From Chryseobacterium sp. Leaf405 (lineage in GTDB: Bacteria; Bacteroidota; Bacteroidia; Flavobacteriales; Weeksellaceae), in NCBI RefSeq assembly GCF_001425355.1, contig NZ_LMQN01000020.1, positions 1 through 64,000 of the forward strand: 64,000 bases of DNA, given 5' to 3'. Below the pieces are notes generated by a model. The model saw nothing but the letters and a program-made list of their open reading frames with translations. It did no database searches and had not been told where the DNA came from. Position 1 is the first letter of the stretch; each line of letters begins with the position of its first letter. Positions 34,310 through 43,700 of this stretch are shown here, one piece after another. The position numbers and the translations under genes were made by a program.

Positions 34310-35044
34310 ATGGAAGAAATAAATAAATTAACCCAAAGACAGGAGCTGAAAACCTATTTTGAAACAGGTAAATATCCAACAGAAAGTCAATTTGGTAGAT
34401 TCATAGATAATTATGTCCATCTCAATGAGTTTAATTTTGGACTGGAAGTAAAATCAACGGAAATTCAGAATAAATATTATCATTTTTACGTTGCCACAGA
34501 TCTTGAAACATCGAGTAGAGGACATTTAAACGTGGAAGATAATAAAGAAAATCCACCAGAAGAGATAGAGAAATTTAAGCATGTTTTAAGTAGAAAAGTG
34601 GCTTATAAATGTTTAAATGTAAAATTATCAAACGAATTAGATTTAGATAAATATCAGCCCAAGATTATCATAAAACGTTACAAACAAAAAAAGAGGCTGA
34701 AAAGCGGTTATGTAAAAAAGGCCGGCTTTTATCAGGAACTTCAGGAAGACGCAAAATCCTGGGGCAGAGAGTCCGAATATCCGGTGAAATCTCATGAAAT
34801 GGTTCTTGATATTAATCCTATTAATTATTTCAGACCTGGTAAAGACTATAGGGATTTTTATCCGGCAGGTACTTTTAACAGACCCGGATCATTCAGATAT
34901 ACAGTGCATCACAGAAAACCATTTTCTCTTATCCAAATGCTTTTGGAAATTGATATTAATGGGACAAAATTCAGATCAAACCCTTTGAATATAAAAATTA
35001 TTCTGGGACGTGAGGATGATTTAATTAATTATCTCATTAATTAA
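34310..35044 (+). CDS. Small fibre-like protein with docking motif (Lys/Arg-rich)
   Basis: The protein has 244 aa. 'LKTYFETGKYPTESQFGRFI' is almost identical to the motif of the 286-aa protein, whereas everything after about residue 40 is unrelated. The unique part is basic ('IKRYKQKKRLKSGYVKKAGF') and ends with a likely beta domain ('IQMLLEIDINGTKFRSNPLN'). The near-identical start with a new end is the pattern of tip exchange. The flanking gaps are filled with repeats A and B. Confidence 0.55.
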   Translation: MEEINKLTQRQELKTYFETGKYPTESQFGRFIDNYVHLNEFNFGLEVKSTEIQNKYYHFYVATDLETSSRGHLNVEDNKENPPEEIEKFKHVLSRKVAYKCLNVKLSNELDLDKYQPKIIIKRYKQKKRLKSGYVKKAGFYQELQEDAKSWGRESEYPVKSHEMVLDINPINYFRPGKDYRDFYPAGTFNRPGSFRYTVHHRKPFSLIQMLLEIDINGTKFRSNPLNIKIILGREDDLINYLIN

Positions 35045-35052
35045 AAAGATAA

Positions 35053-35300
35053 CCTCAATCGGGTAAGATACTCTATCATAGGAAGCCTTTTGCTTTTGAA
35101 ATATTGGAATTTTTTAATGCAGATCATTAAAATTTATCCAAAATGTAAAATAATAGGTTTTAAAATCTTTTATTTTCTTTCAAGAGTAAGGTTGATTAAA
35201 AAGTAGGAATTCCGTTATGTGAGAAGCTTTCCAAAACAATTGTTCCGACAGTTGGGTAAGACTCTCTAATGTGAGCTGCTTTCCGGTTGAGGTTACTTTT
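35053..35300 (+). repeat. Repeat B, copy 2
   Basis: It begins directly after the stop of the 244-aa gene. It shares GGTAAGATACTC, 'GGAAGCCTTTTGCTTTTGAA', ATATTGGAATTTTTT, 'TTTTCTTTCAAGAGTAAGG', AAAAAGTAGGAATTCC and 'GGGTAAGACTCTCTAATGTG' with the other copies. The 5' pairing seen in copy 1 is kept with wobble pairs. A partial 3' end also recurs at about 35455-35480. Confidence 0.7.
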
Positions 35301-35541
35301 AGTAATCAATTAATGTACTTAAAAATTTAAAGAGCAAAAGCTTTATTAAATACTACAATAAACAGAAAACACAAATTTATTAAAAGAAAAACTAAATGTA
35401 AATAAAAAATAATAACCAATGAAAACAGAACATTACAATTATTTATACTTATTTGTGAGATACTTTTCGGTTGAGGTTTATTAAAACAAACCAAAAAATA
35501 AATGCAAAACATCTTCAGATGTAGCACATTATATTTTAAAA

Positions 35542-35812
35542 CATCGAGTAAGATACTCTTAAACAGGAAGCCTTTTATTTTTGAAATATTGGAATTTTTT
35601 GATGCGCAGGTATTAGAATCTCATCCATGATGCAGAATAACAGATCATTAAATCTATTATTTTCTTTCAAAAAGAGATAACAACTCCGTAAGAACGGAAG
35701 ATTGATTCTTTAAAAAGTAGGAATTCCAGTAAGAGAAAGACTTTCGAAAAGCAGCTGCTCGGGCATTTTCAGTAAGACTTTCCAATATAATTTACATTTT
35801 ACTTTTAGTAAA
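35542..35812 (+). repeat. Repeat B, copy 3
   Basis: Shared landmarks are TCGAGTAAGATACTC, GGAAGCCTTTTA, 'TTGAAATATTGGAATTTTTT', TATTAGAATCTCA, TTTTCTTTCAA, 'TTCTTTAAAAAGTAGGAATT' and AGTAAGACTTTC. Its 3' part is the most diverged. It ends about 60 bases before the AAA+ ATPase gene. Between copies 2 and 3 (35301-35541) there is no gene, only the partial 3' end near 35455. Confidence 0.7.
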
Positions 35813-35874
35813 TATTCTTAAAAAAATTAAAATCAAAAAAATCTTTAATCACAGCATTAAAAAACTAAAAACCA

Positions 35875-37191
35875 ATGGAGGGAGAAAAAATACAAAAATT
35901 ATTTACTCATTTAGAAGACGTTATTATCTGGCGTATAAACAATTCTGCGGAAGATTTTACTACAGGAGCACCTGAATTTATAACTAATAACCATGAAAAC
36001 TTTCAATTAGGAGACTATATTTCAGGGAAAGAGCTTGCCCATCAGGAAGTTATTATTCTTTTAGTGGCTTTGCTACCAAGATTAGATCCGGCATTGCTGA
36101 AACGTATTTATTTGGATTTTCCCAATAGTATGTTGTTTGACTTTTGTTCAGTCAACGATAATGGCAGGCTTTTTTATCCAACCATTCAGACGGTTCAATA
36201 TATTTTAGGAGGCGACAGCATTTCAGAAAGATTAAAAGCACTGGGTTATTTCGGTTCAGATTCTGTTTTGGTTAAAGATGAAATTATTGTTTTTCCGGGT
36301 TCAGCTTACGATCATACACCTGCCAATAGTCAGATAACTGTTCATCAGGAAGCTTTTAACATGATCGTTTTCGGATCAGAATTATTGCCAAAAATGAGTA
36401 ACGATTTTCCGGCAGAACAATTGCACACCCGCCGATCTTGGGCAGATTTAATACTTCCTCAAAATACGCTTCAAGAGCTTCAAAGTATCGAAGCCTGGTA
36501 CAACAGCAGGCAGATTCTTATGGAAGATTGGGATATGCAGAAAAAACTTAAACCAGGTTTCAGAGTGCTGTTTTATGGCGATCCGGGCACAGGAAAAACG
36601 CTTGCAGCAAGTCTTTTGGGAAAATACACAAACCGTCCTGTTTTTAGAGTTGATGTTTCTATGTTGGTTTCAAAATACATCGGAGAAACAGAAAAGCAGT
36701 TAGCTAAATTATTCGACAAGGCAGAAAATAAAAACTGGATCTTATTTTTCGATGAGGCAGATGCTATTTTCGGAAAACGAACCAATGTAAAGGATGCTCA
36801 TGATAAATATGCCAATCAGGAAGTTTCTTATTTGTTACAGCGAATAGAAACGTTTTCGGGGCTTATTATTTTGGCTTCCAATTTTAAAAATAATATGGAT
36901 AAAGCCTTTACGCGACGTTTTCACAGCTGCATAAAATTCAATAATCCTAAGCATGAAGAACGTCTGCGTATCTGGCAACACAATTTACCCGAACAATTAC
37001 AGCTTGAGGGCATTGATTTAGACGAAATTGCTCAACGATACGAACTTACCGGTTCCAATATTATGAATGTAATACAGGATGTAAGCTTAAAAGCGATTGC
37101 ACTGAAAGATCATGATTACAAAGTAAATGTCGAAATGTTGTTGGAAAGTATCAGAAAAGAGTATATGAAAGAAGATAAAATTTTCTCGTAA
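35875..37191 (+). CDS. AAA+ ATPase of the injection system (Afp15-like)
   Basis: This 438-aa protein has a single AAA+ module in its C-terminal half. Walker A is 'GDPGTGKT' (about 235-242), Walker B 'ILFFDEADAIFG' (about 289-300), and 'NNMDKAFTRRFHSCIKF' contains sensor and arginine-finger residues. The N-terminal 200 residues are specific to injection-system ATPases. Every Afp/PVC-type locus encodes one. It is thought to help assembly or recycling rather than to power contraction. Its position among fibre and lysis genes instead of inside the baseplate operon is typical of Bacteroidota versions of the locus. Confidence 0.88.
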   Translation: MEGEKIQKLFTHLEDVIIWRINNSAEDFTTGAPEFITNNHENFQLGDYISGKELAHQEVIILLVALLPRLDPALLKRIYLDFPNSMLFDFCSVNDNGRLFYPTIQTVQYILGGDSISERLKALGYFGSDSVLVKDEIIVFPGSAYDHTPANSQITVHQEAFNMIVFGSELLPKMSNDFPAEQLHTRRSWADLILPQNTLQELQSIEAWYNSRQILMEDWDMQKKLKPGFRVLFYGDPGTGKTLAASLLGKYTNRPVFRVDVSMLVSKYIGETEKQLAKLFDKAENKNWILFFDEADAIFGKRTNVKDAHDKYANQEVSYLLQRIETFSGLIILASNFKNNMDKAFTRRFHSCIKFNNPKHEERLRIWQHNLPEQLQLEGIDLDEIAQRYELTGSNIMNVIQDVSLKAIALKDHDYKVNVEMLLESIRKEYMKEDKIFS

Positions 37192-37408
37192 AACAAATGT
37201 GTAAGTTCGAGTGTTTTTCGTAATGAAATGAAGAAAAATGTATCGAGAACTTCATTAAACTCTACTTTTCCTGAAACAGACTTAAATCTATTTGATTTGA
37301 GCAAACCAATCGTTTATAACCAAAAAATATTCCAACAAAATCTCTTTAAAAGAGTAAAAAAATCACAAAACCGGAGATGTAAACCCGTTTAATTTTAAAA
37401 ATAAAGCC

Positions 37409-37981
37409 ATGAAAGCAAAAATTCTGCTACTGATCATATTCAGTGGCCTTCTAATGGGCTGCTGTAGAAGCAAACAGAAAATTACTACCGTTTCCAAAGA
37501 AAGTAAACAGGAAACTGAAAAAGTGAAAGTTGATTCTTTAAGCTTACAGAGAGTAGAATCTGCTCAGAGTTCGTATGCCGGTGTTTCATTCAACGAAAAG
37601 AAAAATGAAATATCAGGGGATCTATTGATTAAAGGAAAATCTGATCTATCCACTCCCTTTGTTTTTCACAATGTTGTTGGGACTGATACCATCCAGAGTA
37701 TTTCTATTATGGGAAATGCAGAGTATTCAATCAATAATCATTATGCAAAGACATCAAACAAAAAGACTGAAAATAAAAAAGAAGAAGTTACAAATATTTT
37801 TCAGGATGCAGCGCAACATGCTGTTTCAAAAGAATTGATCAAAGAAAAGACTTCGGTAGTTTCTGAAGAAACAAAAAAAGTAAAAATAACCGGTTTTGAA
37901 ATCGCAGTATGGGTTTTCGTTACCATCTTGGGAATCACTTTAATACTCCTCTTTTTCATCTATAAATATTTTAAGAAATGA
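37409..37981 (+). CDS. u-spanin-like lipoprotein with C-terminal membrane anchor
   Basis: The protein has 190 aa. It has a lipoprotein signal with lipobox 'LLMGC' (Cys18), a hydrophilic periplasmic segment with coiled-coil tendency, and a single strong transmembrane helix at the very end (about 165-187, 'IAVWVFVTILGITLILLFFI') followed by 'YKYFKK'. Lipid anchor in the outer membrane plus inner-membrane helix in one chain is the architecture of unimolecular spanins (phage T1 gp11 type), which fuse the two membranes in the last step of lysis. It overlaps the lysozyme start by four bases (ATGA). Confidence 0.7.
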   Translation: MKAKILLLIIFSGLLMGCCRSKQKITTVSKESKQETEKVKVDSLSLQRVESAQSSYAGVSFNEKKNEISGDLLIKGKSDLSTPFVFHNVVGTDTIQSISIMGNAEYSINNHYAKTSNKKTENKKEEVTNIFQDAAQHAVSKELIKEKTSVVSEETKKVKITGFEIAVWVFVTILGITLILLFFIYKYFKK

Positions 37982-38418
37982 AAACATCACAAAAAGGAAT
38001 AAATTTAATTTTATTATTTGAAGGTTTCAGTTCCAAACCTTATTTGGATTCAGCAGGAATACCGACAATCGGTTATGGAAATACCTATTATCCCGGTGGT
38101 AAAAAAGTGACGATGAAAGATTCTTCAATTACCAAAGAAAGAGGTGCCGAATTATTCGCTACGGTTCTGCCAACTTATGAGAAAATAGTTAACAGTAACA
38201 TTAAAGTTTCCCTCACGCAAAATCAATTTGATGCACTGGTATCGCATACATACAATACCGGAGGTTCTGATACTTTATTTTCTCTCATTAATAAAAAAGC
38301 AAATTCAGAAACTATTAAAGATTGGTTTATTTCAAGATATATTACCGCTGGCGGTAAGGTTTTGAACGGTTTAATCAAACGTAGAAAAGCGGAAGCTGAT
38401 CTGTTTTTTTCGAAATAA
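37978..38418 (+). CDS. T4-type lysozyme (GH24 endolysin)
   Basis: The protein is 146 aa, the normal size of a phage lysozyme. The catalytic triad is visible with the correct spacing: Glu15 in 'LLFEGF', Asp24 in 'YLDSAG' and Thr30 in 'PTIGYG', matching Glu11, Asp20 and Thr26 of T4. 'NQFDALVSHTYNTG' is the second family motif. It cuts the glycan strands of peptidoglycan. No signal peptide is present, so it needs a holin to reach the wall. It is coupled to the u-spanin-like gene and would release the assembled particles by lysis. Confidence 0.93.
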   Translation: MKTSQKGINLILLFEGFSSKPYLDSAGIPTIGYGNTYYPGGKKVTMKDSSITKERGAELFATVLPTYEKIVNSNIKVSLTQNQFDALVSHTYNTGGSDTLFSLINKKANSETIKDWFISRYITAGGKVLNGLIKRRKAEADLFFSK

Positions 38419-38540
38419 GATTTTGTAAAACACTTAAAAAAAAATAGAGGAAAAAAATGAAGAATTTAGATAATTAATTTAATCACAAAACAAAATTTTA
38501 TGATAACAAAAGATAAAGTCAAACCTAATTTCCAATAATT

Positions 38541-39362
38541 ATGGCAGTACCATTAACAACAATATTTAGCTGGTTTGAAAAAGGTGATACTCCTACACAA
38601 TCTCAGTTTCAGGAAACTTTCTCTTCATTCCGTCATATAGAGGAAAAAATTAAAATGGCTGATGTAGAAGGTTTAAATCAAACTTTTACAAATCATCTAA
38701 ATGATGAGAATGCACATGATTTTGTGTTGGCAAAACTTAACGCTTCCAATCTTACTGCTGCCAATGTAGATGCATGGAAAGAAAAATTAAAAATCAATTT
38801 AGCAGCTACTGTAGACGGAAGTGAAGAGACCGGAAATGTCTATACGAAAGAGCAAATCAGGCAAATTATGAATATGTTTCAGGCAAAGGATAATGAATTG
38901 CTTGAACGTATTAACAGCATTAATAAAATCCTTGCTACTGACGATGTAAATCTTGATGAACTTCAGGAAATCGTGAACTACATCAAAGAAAACAGGAAGC
39001 AGATAGAACTACTTAAGGAAGGCCTCATCGGTAGTTCGGATGATAAAATCAAACTCTTAAAAAGTTATTCAAACTGGGGCGCAGTCACTTATCAAAATCA
39101 GTTTAATGATTTGGTATATGATAAAATTCAAAATATTGAAAACGAAGTTGCTTCCGGAAAAAATACACACGAACAGAGGGTTCAGGGGGACTCTGTAATA
39201 AAACATGATCTTGATACATTAAACTTTGTAATTGATGCCTACGACACCGTTACAATGTTTACAATGCCCCTGAAAATAAGACGAATAGATGCAAAAAATA
39301 TTGAAGTGCTATTCGACTCAATACCCCCAAATATGATTCAGTTAACAATTAAAAAAATATAA
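38541..39362 (+). CDS. Fibre protein with docking motif and conserved tip domain
   Basis: The product has 273 aa. 'TTIFSWFEKGDTPTQSQFQE' at residues 5-24 is the docking motif shared with three genes upstream. A long coiled-coil middle follows ('EQIRQIMNMFQAKDNELLER'). The end, 'HDLDTLNFVIDAYDTV', through 'IEVLFDSIPPN', is the same tip domain that closes the 472-aa protein next to it. It is probably a short trimeric fibre that links the baseplate to the larger fibres. The next start lies three bases after its stop. Confidence 0.65.
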   Translation: MAVPLTTIFSWFEKGDTPTQSQFQETFSSFRHIEEKIKMADVEGLNQTFTNHLNDENAHDFVLAKLNASNLTAANVDAWKEKLKINLAATVDGSEETGNVYTKEQIRQIMNMFQAKDNELLERINSINKILATDDVNLDELQEIVNYIKENRKQIELLKEGLIGSSDDKIKLLKSYSNWGAVTYQNQFNDLVYDKIQNIENEVASGKNTHEQRVQGDSVIKHDLDTLNFVIDAYDTVTMFTMPLKIRRIDAKNIEVLFDSIPPNMIQLTIKKI

Positions 39363-39365
39363 ATT

Positions 39366-40784
39366 ATGGATATTAAATATGCTTATTACAGAAGTTCTGT
39401 AGGATACAAAATAGAAGGGAAAACCGACAATGATATTTTAACAGCCGGTGGTAACACGCGGTCGATCAGTTCTTTTTGGCATGATGGGAATTTAAATCCG
39501 TTAGATTATGTACCGAAAACACGAACTTTAACAATTAATGGTACCGCTTATGATTTGTCGGCAAACAGATCATTTACAACACCTGATACAATTACCCGTT
39601 TAAAAGGGGGGGCTTCCGGTTCTTTAGTATCTGGAGATATTACCCTTGCAGCAGGTTCTAATATAGCGATTAATCAAACTGGGAGTACAATCTCATTATC
39701 CGCTACCGATACAACCTACAGTGCAGGTAATGGTTTGACATTGGCGGGAACCACATTTTCTTTGCCAATTACTACTTCAGGTACCGGGAATGTGGTTACT
39801 GGAATTAATCAGACAGCCAACGGGATAACAGTGAATTTGGGTTCTATGCCCACTTCATCAGATTTGGCTAATTATGTTCCGTTATCACAAAAAGGGGCAG
39901 CAAATGGAGTTGCTGCGCTGGATGCATCAGGACAGGTGCCTGCATCTCAATTGCCATCTTATGTGGATGATGTTTTGGAAGGATATTATAGAGCTGCAGA
40001 CGGAAAGTTTTACAAAGAAGCGGCATATACTAATCTTATCACTGGGGAAACAGGCAAAATTTATGTATCTCTTGATACTAATAAAACGTACCGATGGACC
40101 GGAACAACATTCGTTTATATCACTTCCGGTGCTGTAGATTCTGTTAACGGTCAAACTGGTGTTGTGGTTCTTAATAAGTCTCATATTGGTTTACCGAATG
40201 TCGATAACACCGCCGATACAGCAAAAAGTGTTCTTTCTGCTACAAAATGGACTGCAGCAAGAACTATAACGCTTTCCGGAGTTACTGCAACAACACAAAC
40301 AATCGACGGTTCCGGAAATGTTGCAATCCCGGTTACCGCTGTTCCTGCGACATTACTAACAGGAACTGCATCAATCAGTACTACCGGATCAGCAGCAAAA
40401 CTGACAACAGCGAGAACTATTTCTGCTACAGGTGACGGAACGTGGAATGTTACCTTCGACGGTTCCGGAAATGTTACTTCAGCATTAACATTAGCCGATA
40501 CTGGTGTAGTTGCCGGTAATTACGATCAGGTTACAGTTGATTCTAAAGGTAGAGTGACTACTGGAAGTAATGTTTTAAAATCATACAGCACAGCTATTTC
40601 CGGAACCGCAACTGTAGGACATAACTTAGGAACTAGAAATGTGGATGTAACAATGTATGATACTGTGACATTTTACAAAATCGATGGCAGAATAAAATTA
40701 ACCGATCCGAATAAAATAGATATTGAGTTTGATTCTGCTTTGCCGAATCCAGTATCAATCACTGTAACCAGAAAAGACTTGTAA
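39366..40784 (+). CDS. Phage-type tail fibre protein
   Basis: The 472-aa protein starts 'MDIKYAYYRSSVGYKIEGKT', a module also found at the start of the 1537-aa protein. It contains Ser/Thr/Gly-rich triple-spiral repeats and a collar-like 'SVNGQTGVVVLNKSHIGLPN' followed by 'VDNTADTAKSV', a repeat well known from tail fibres. It ends with the tip domain shared with the 273-aa protein ('HNLGTRNVDVTMYDTVTFYK'). It lies between these two genes with gaps of one to three bases, so all three are co-expressed. Confidence 0.8.
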   Translation: MDIKYAYYRSSVGYKIEGKTDNDILTAGGNTRSISSFWHDGNLNPLDYVPKTRTLTINGTAYDLSANRSFTTPDTITRLKGGASGSLVSGDITLAAGSNIAINQTGSTISLSATDTTYSAGNGLTLAGTTFSLPITTSGTGNVVTGINQTANGITVNLGSMPTSSDLANYVPLSQKGAANGVAALDASGQVPASQLPSYVDDVLEGYYRAADGKFYKEAAYTNLITGETGKIYVSLDTNKTYRWTGTTFVYITSGAVDSVNGQTGVVVLNKSHIGLPNVDNTADTAKSVLSATKWTAARTITLSGVTATTQTIDGSGNVAIPVTAVPATLLTGTASISTTGSAAKLTTARTISATGDGTWNVTFDGSGNVTSALTLADTGVVAGNYDQVTVDSKGRVTTGSNVLKSYSTAISGTATVGHNLGTRNVDVTMYDTVTFYKIDGRIKLTDPNKIDIEFDSALPNPVSITVTRKDL

Positions 40785-40785
40785 T

Positions 40786-43700
40786 ATGAGTGATATCAAA
40801 TATTCCTTCTACAGCTCCTCGAAAGGCTTTAAAGTTGTAGGAGGTACTGCTGCCCAATTTTTAAAGGCAGACGGTTCGGTGGATATTAATGATTATGCAA
40901 CGTATAATTTAGGAAAATCATTAACAAGGATCGGAGTAGGAAATAATTTTGAAAGGGTTCACAATAAAGTTTATAATGGCTCATTTGCCGTCACCCAAAC
41001 AGGAATATTATCATTCAGTGTTACCCCACCGGCATCCACTGCAACTATGTTTGATGTGACTATTAAAATGTATTGTTATGCAAATGGTACCTTCGCAGAG
41101 TTGAGAATAAGCTTTTATAAAACCTTATCAGCCGGAATACATGCAACAGCGGGAAAGGCGGGTCAAATATGGTGTAGTGAAAACTTCATGACGGATGTAG
41201 TGAATGTAGGCTTTGATCCGGAGGGTAAGATGGTGATTAATATTGGAGAACCTACTACAATTTGGGGAAATTATCCATCTTATGAAATCGAAAGGATAGA
41301 CACTAAGTACACCGGCGGTGCATTAGATTGGGCGAGCGGTTGGGCATCATCCGTTATAACTGATACCACTGGATTTACATTGGTTAATATCCCATTACAG
41401 CGATTAGCTTCAAGAGAGTGGGCTGCTACTCAATTAGCTTCAAACTATATTACTTCAAATTCTGCTCAATCTGGATTAACAGGGAATAAAACAACATCAG
41501 GAAATTTAACATTAAATGGTGCCGCAGCTAATAGCCTAACCATACTAAGGCCGGATAATACTATTAACAATAGTATTGCTATGGGATTCAATACAGCAAG
41601 TCATTATATAGGATTAGCTGATAGTAATACTTTTGCAATAGGAAACAATCCTAACTTAGCTTTGCCAAACAGATATTTTTGGATTGATAGTCCTACTTTT
41701 TCAGCTAATTTACAAGGACAGGTTGGCGGTTCTTCCTTAACTGCAAGAGACCGAGGTGGTTTTAGTATTTCTACAACAACCAATACGTCAAGAGCAGAAA
41801 TGATTTTAAGACATAATTGGTCTGCGAATAACCAAACTTTTGGTATTGGCGGTACAAGCAGTTCAACAGTAGCTTCAATGGCTAGTTGGGGACTACATAA
41901 ATGGCTCAATAATAGAACTGTTAATGGTAATGATGGTTTTTTTGGGTGGGAAGGTGATACCGATGTATTAAAAGCTACTGCATTAGGAGGTATAGGTACA
42001 AGAATGGTTGTTGCAACGGCAAGTGGTGTTTTACAAACACAAGCAATACCTGCTGTACAGAATCTATCAACCAATACTACAAACGCAGGTACTATTAATA
42101 TTTCGGGTGGGGGGACATCAGCTACTCTACAGACGATATTGCCTATAAGCAGACCTGATGCATTCGTTCGTTCTTTAAGGATGGAAATGGCACCATATTT
42201 TACATCAGCTGGTTCTGCTAATTATCCAACGAATTTCGGGATGGGTATGAGAGTTGAGAGATTTTCGTCTGCTGCCGACCAAAGAGGGTTTGATATTTTT
42301 TCTGGTGGTTTGGCTAGTCAGATTTATTTCAAAACATTCTCAGGGTCAAACAATGAATCTAATTGGGAAATGTTCGCTTCTAGGGAGTGGGCAAATGGTC
42401 AATTTTTATCAAATAGCGATCTCTTAAATTATTATACTAAATCTGAATCATTAAATCAGTTTGTAGGAAAAAACGGTGTTGAAACTATTGCTGATACAAA
42501 AACCTTCACTCATAGTCCGGTTATTCCGAATGCAACATTAAATAGTCATTCGGTTAATTTAGGACAGTTAAACTCAAAGCTCTCAGATTATATACCTAAT
42601 GTGTTGATAGGAATACCTAACGGTGTTCCTAGCTTAAGTGCTGCTGGGATAGTGCCTGCTCATCAATTACCATCAAGTTTTGAAATCACATTATCAGAAT
42701 TTACAGGAAATTTTGGGGAAAAATTAATGCAGGCTATTAATTCTGCGAATAACGGCGATACTATTAACGCACTTAATACACCCTTCGATGCACCAGATTC
42801 GTATACGATTAATTCCAGTATTAATATTACTAAACCAATTAATATAAAATTTCCTGCCGGAATTATAAACTTTTTGGGTTCAGGCAATATATTTAACATC
42901 AATGCATCCAATGTAAGATTTTATGGAACGGGAAGAAGCTCTCGTGAAGATCTCCGAATTGTAACGACCAATATTACTTACCCTAATGGTAATGGTGGTT
43001 ATCATTTTTATGCTCGAGGTCAGAACGTTATCACAGTATCCAATATGGATATAACGGGAGTTAGAACCACAAACTATGATGCTCAGCAGGATAGTGCTAC
43101 CAAACCTATCGACGGATCTGGAGGTATTTATATTGAAAAATCAAATCCCGGAACGACCGGAGGAGGTAATACAATATCAAATATCATCCTTGAAAATCTT
43201 CTTATTCATGGGACCAGAGCACATGCTATTTATTTAGATACACCTATTTTAGGCAGCATAAAGGATGTCAGAATATCTCAGGGCGGCGGTCACGGTATTT
43301 TCATAAACGGAGGAACTTCCATGAGAATTGAAAACTGTTATGTATCATCAACCCATAAAACAGCTTATGCTCTTTACGCTCATTCGTATAGTGTTATGAA
43401 TGCGTGTGCTGCAGAGTTTAGTGGTAATGGTTATTGGCTTCGTGGATGTTTCAATGTCACTCTTCTTTCATGTGGTGCGGAAAGTAATGGAAATAGGGGT
43501 GCTACTGTGCCCAATACAAATATTACGACATTAGCCGGAGACGGTACTACCGTTGTGTCTATTTCAGATGTAGGTTCTGATAACGTGGGATTATTTAGAG
43601 GAACGAGTTATGTAATTACGGGTGGTCAGGGTATTAATTTAATCAACTGTGCATCAACTAATGCAGGCAGACCATCAGCAAGTAATGGAACTACAGTCAA

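Noticed and set aside
33917..35815. Template/variable repeat pair of a diversity-generating retroelement
   Set aside because: The repeats are noncoding, differ by scattered changes rather than A-specific ones, and no reverse transcriptase gene is in the window.
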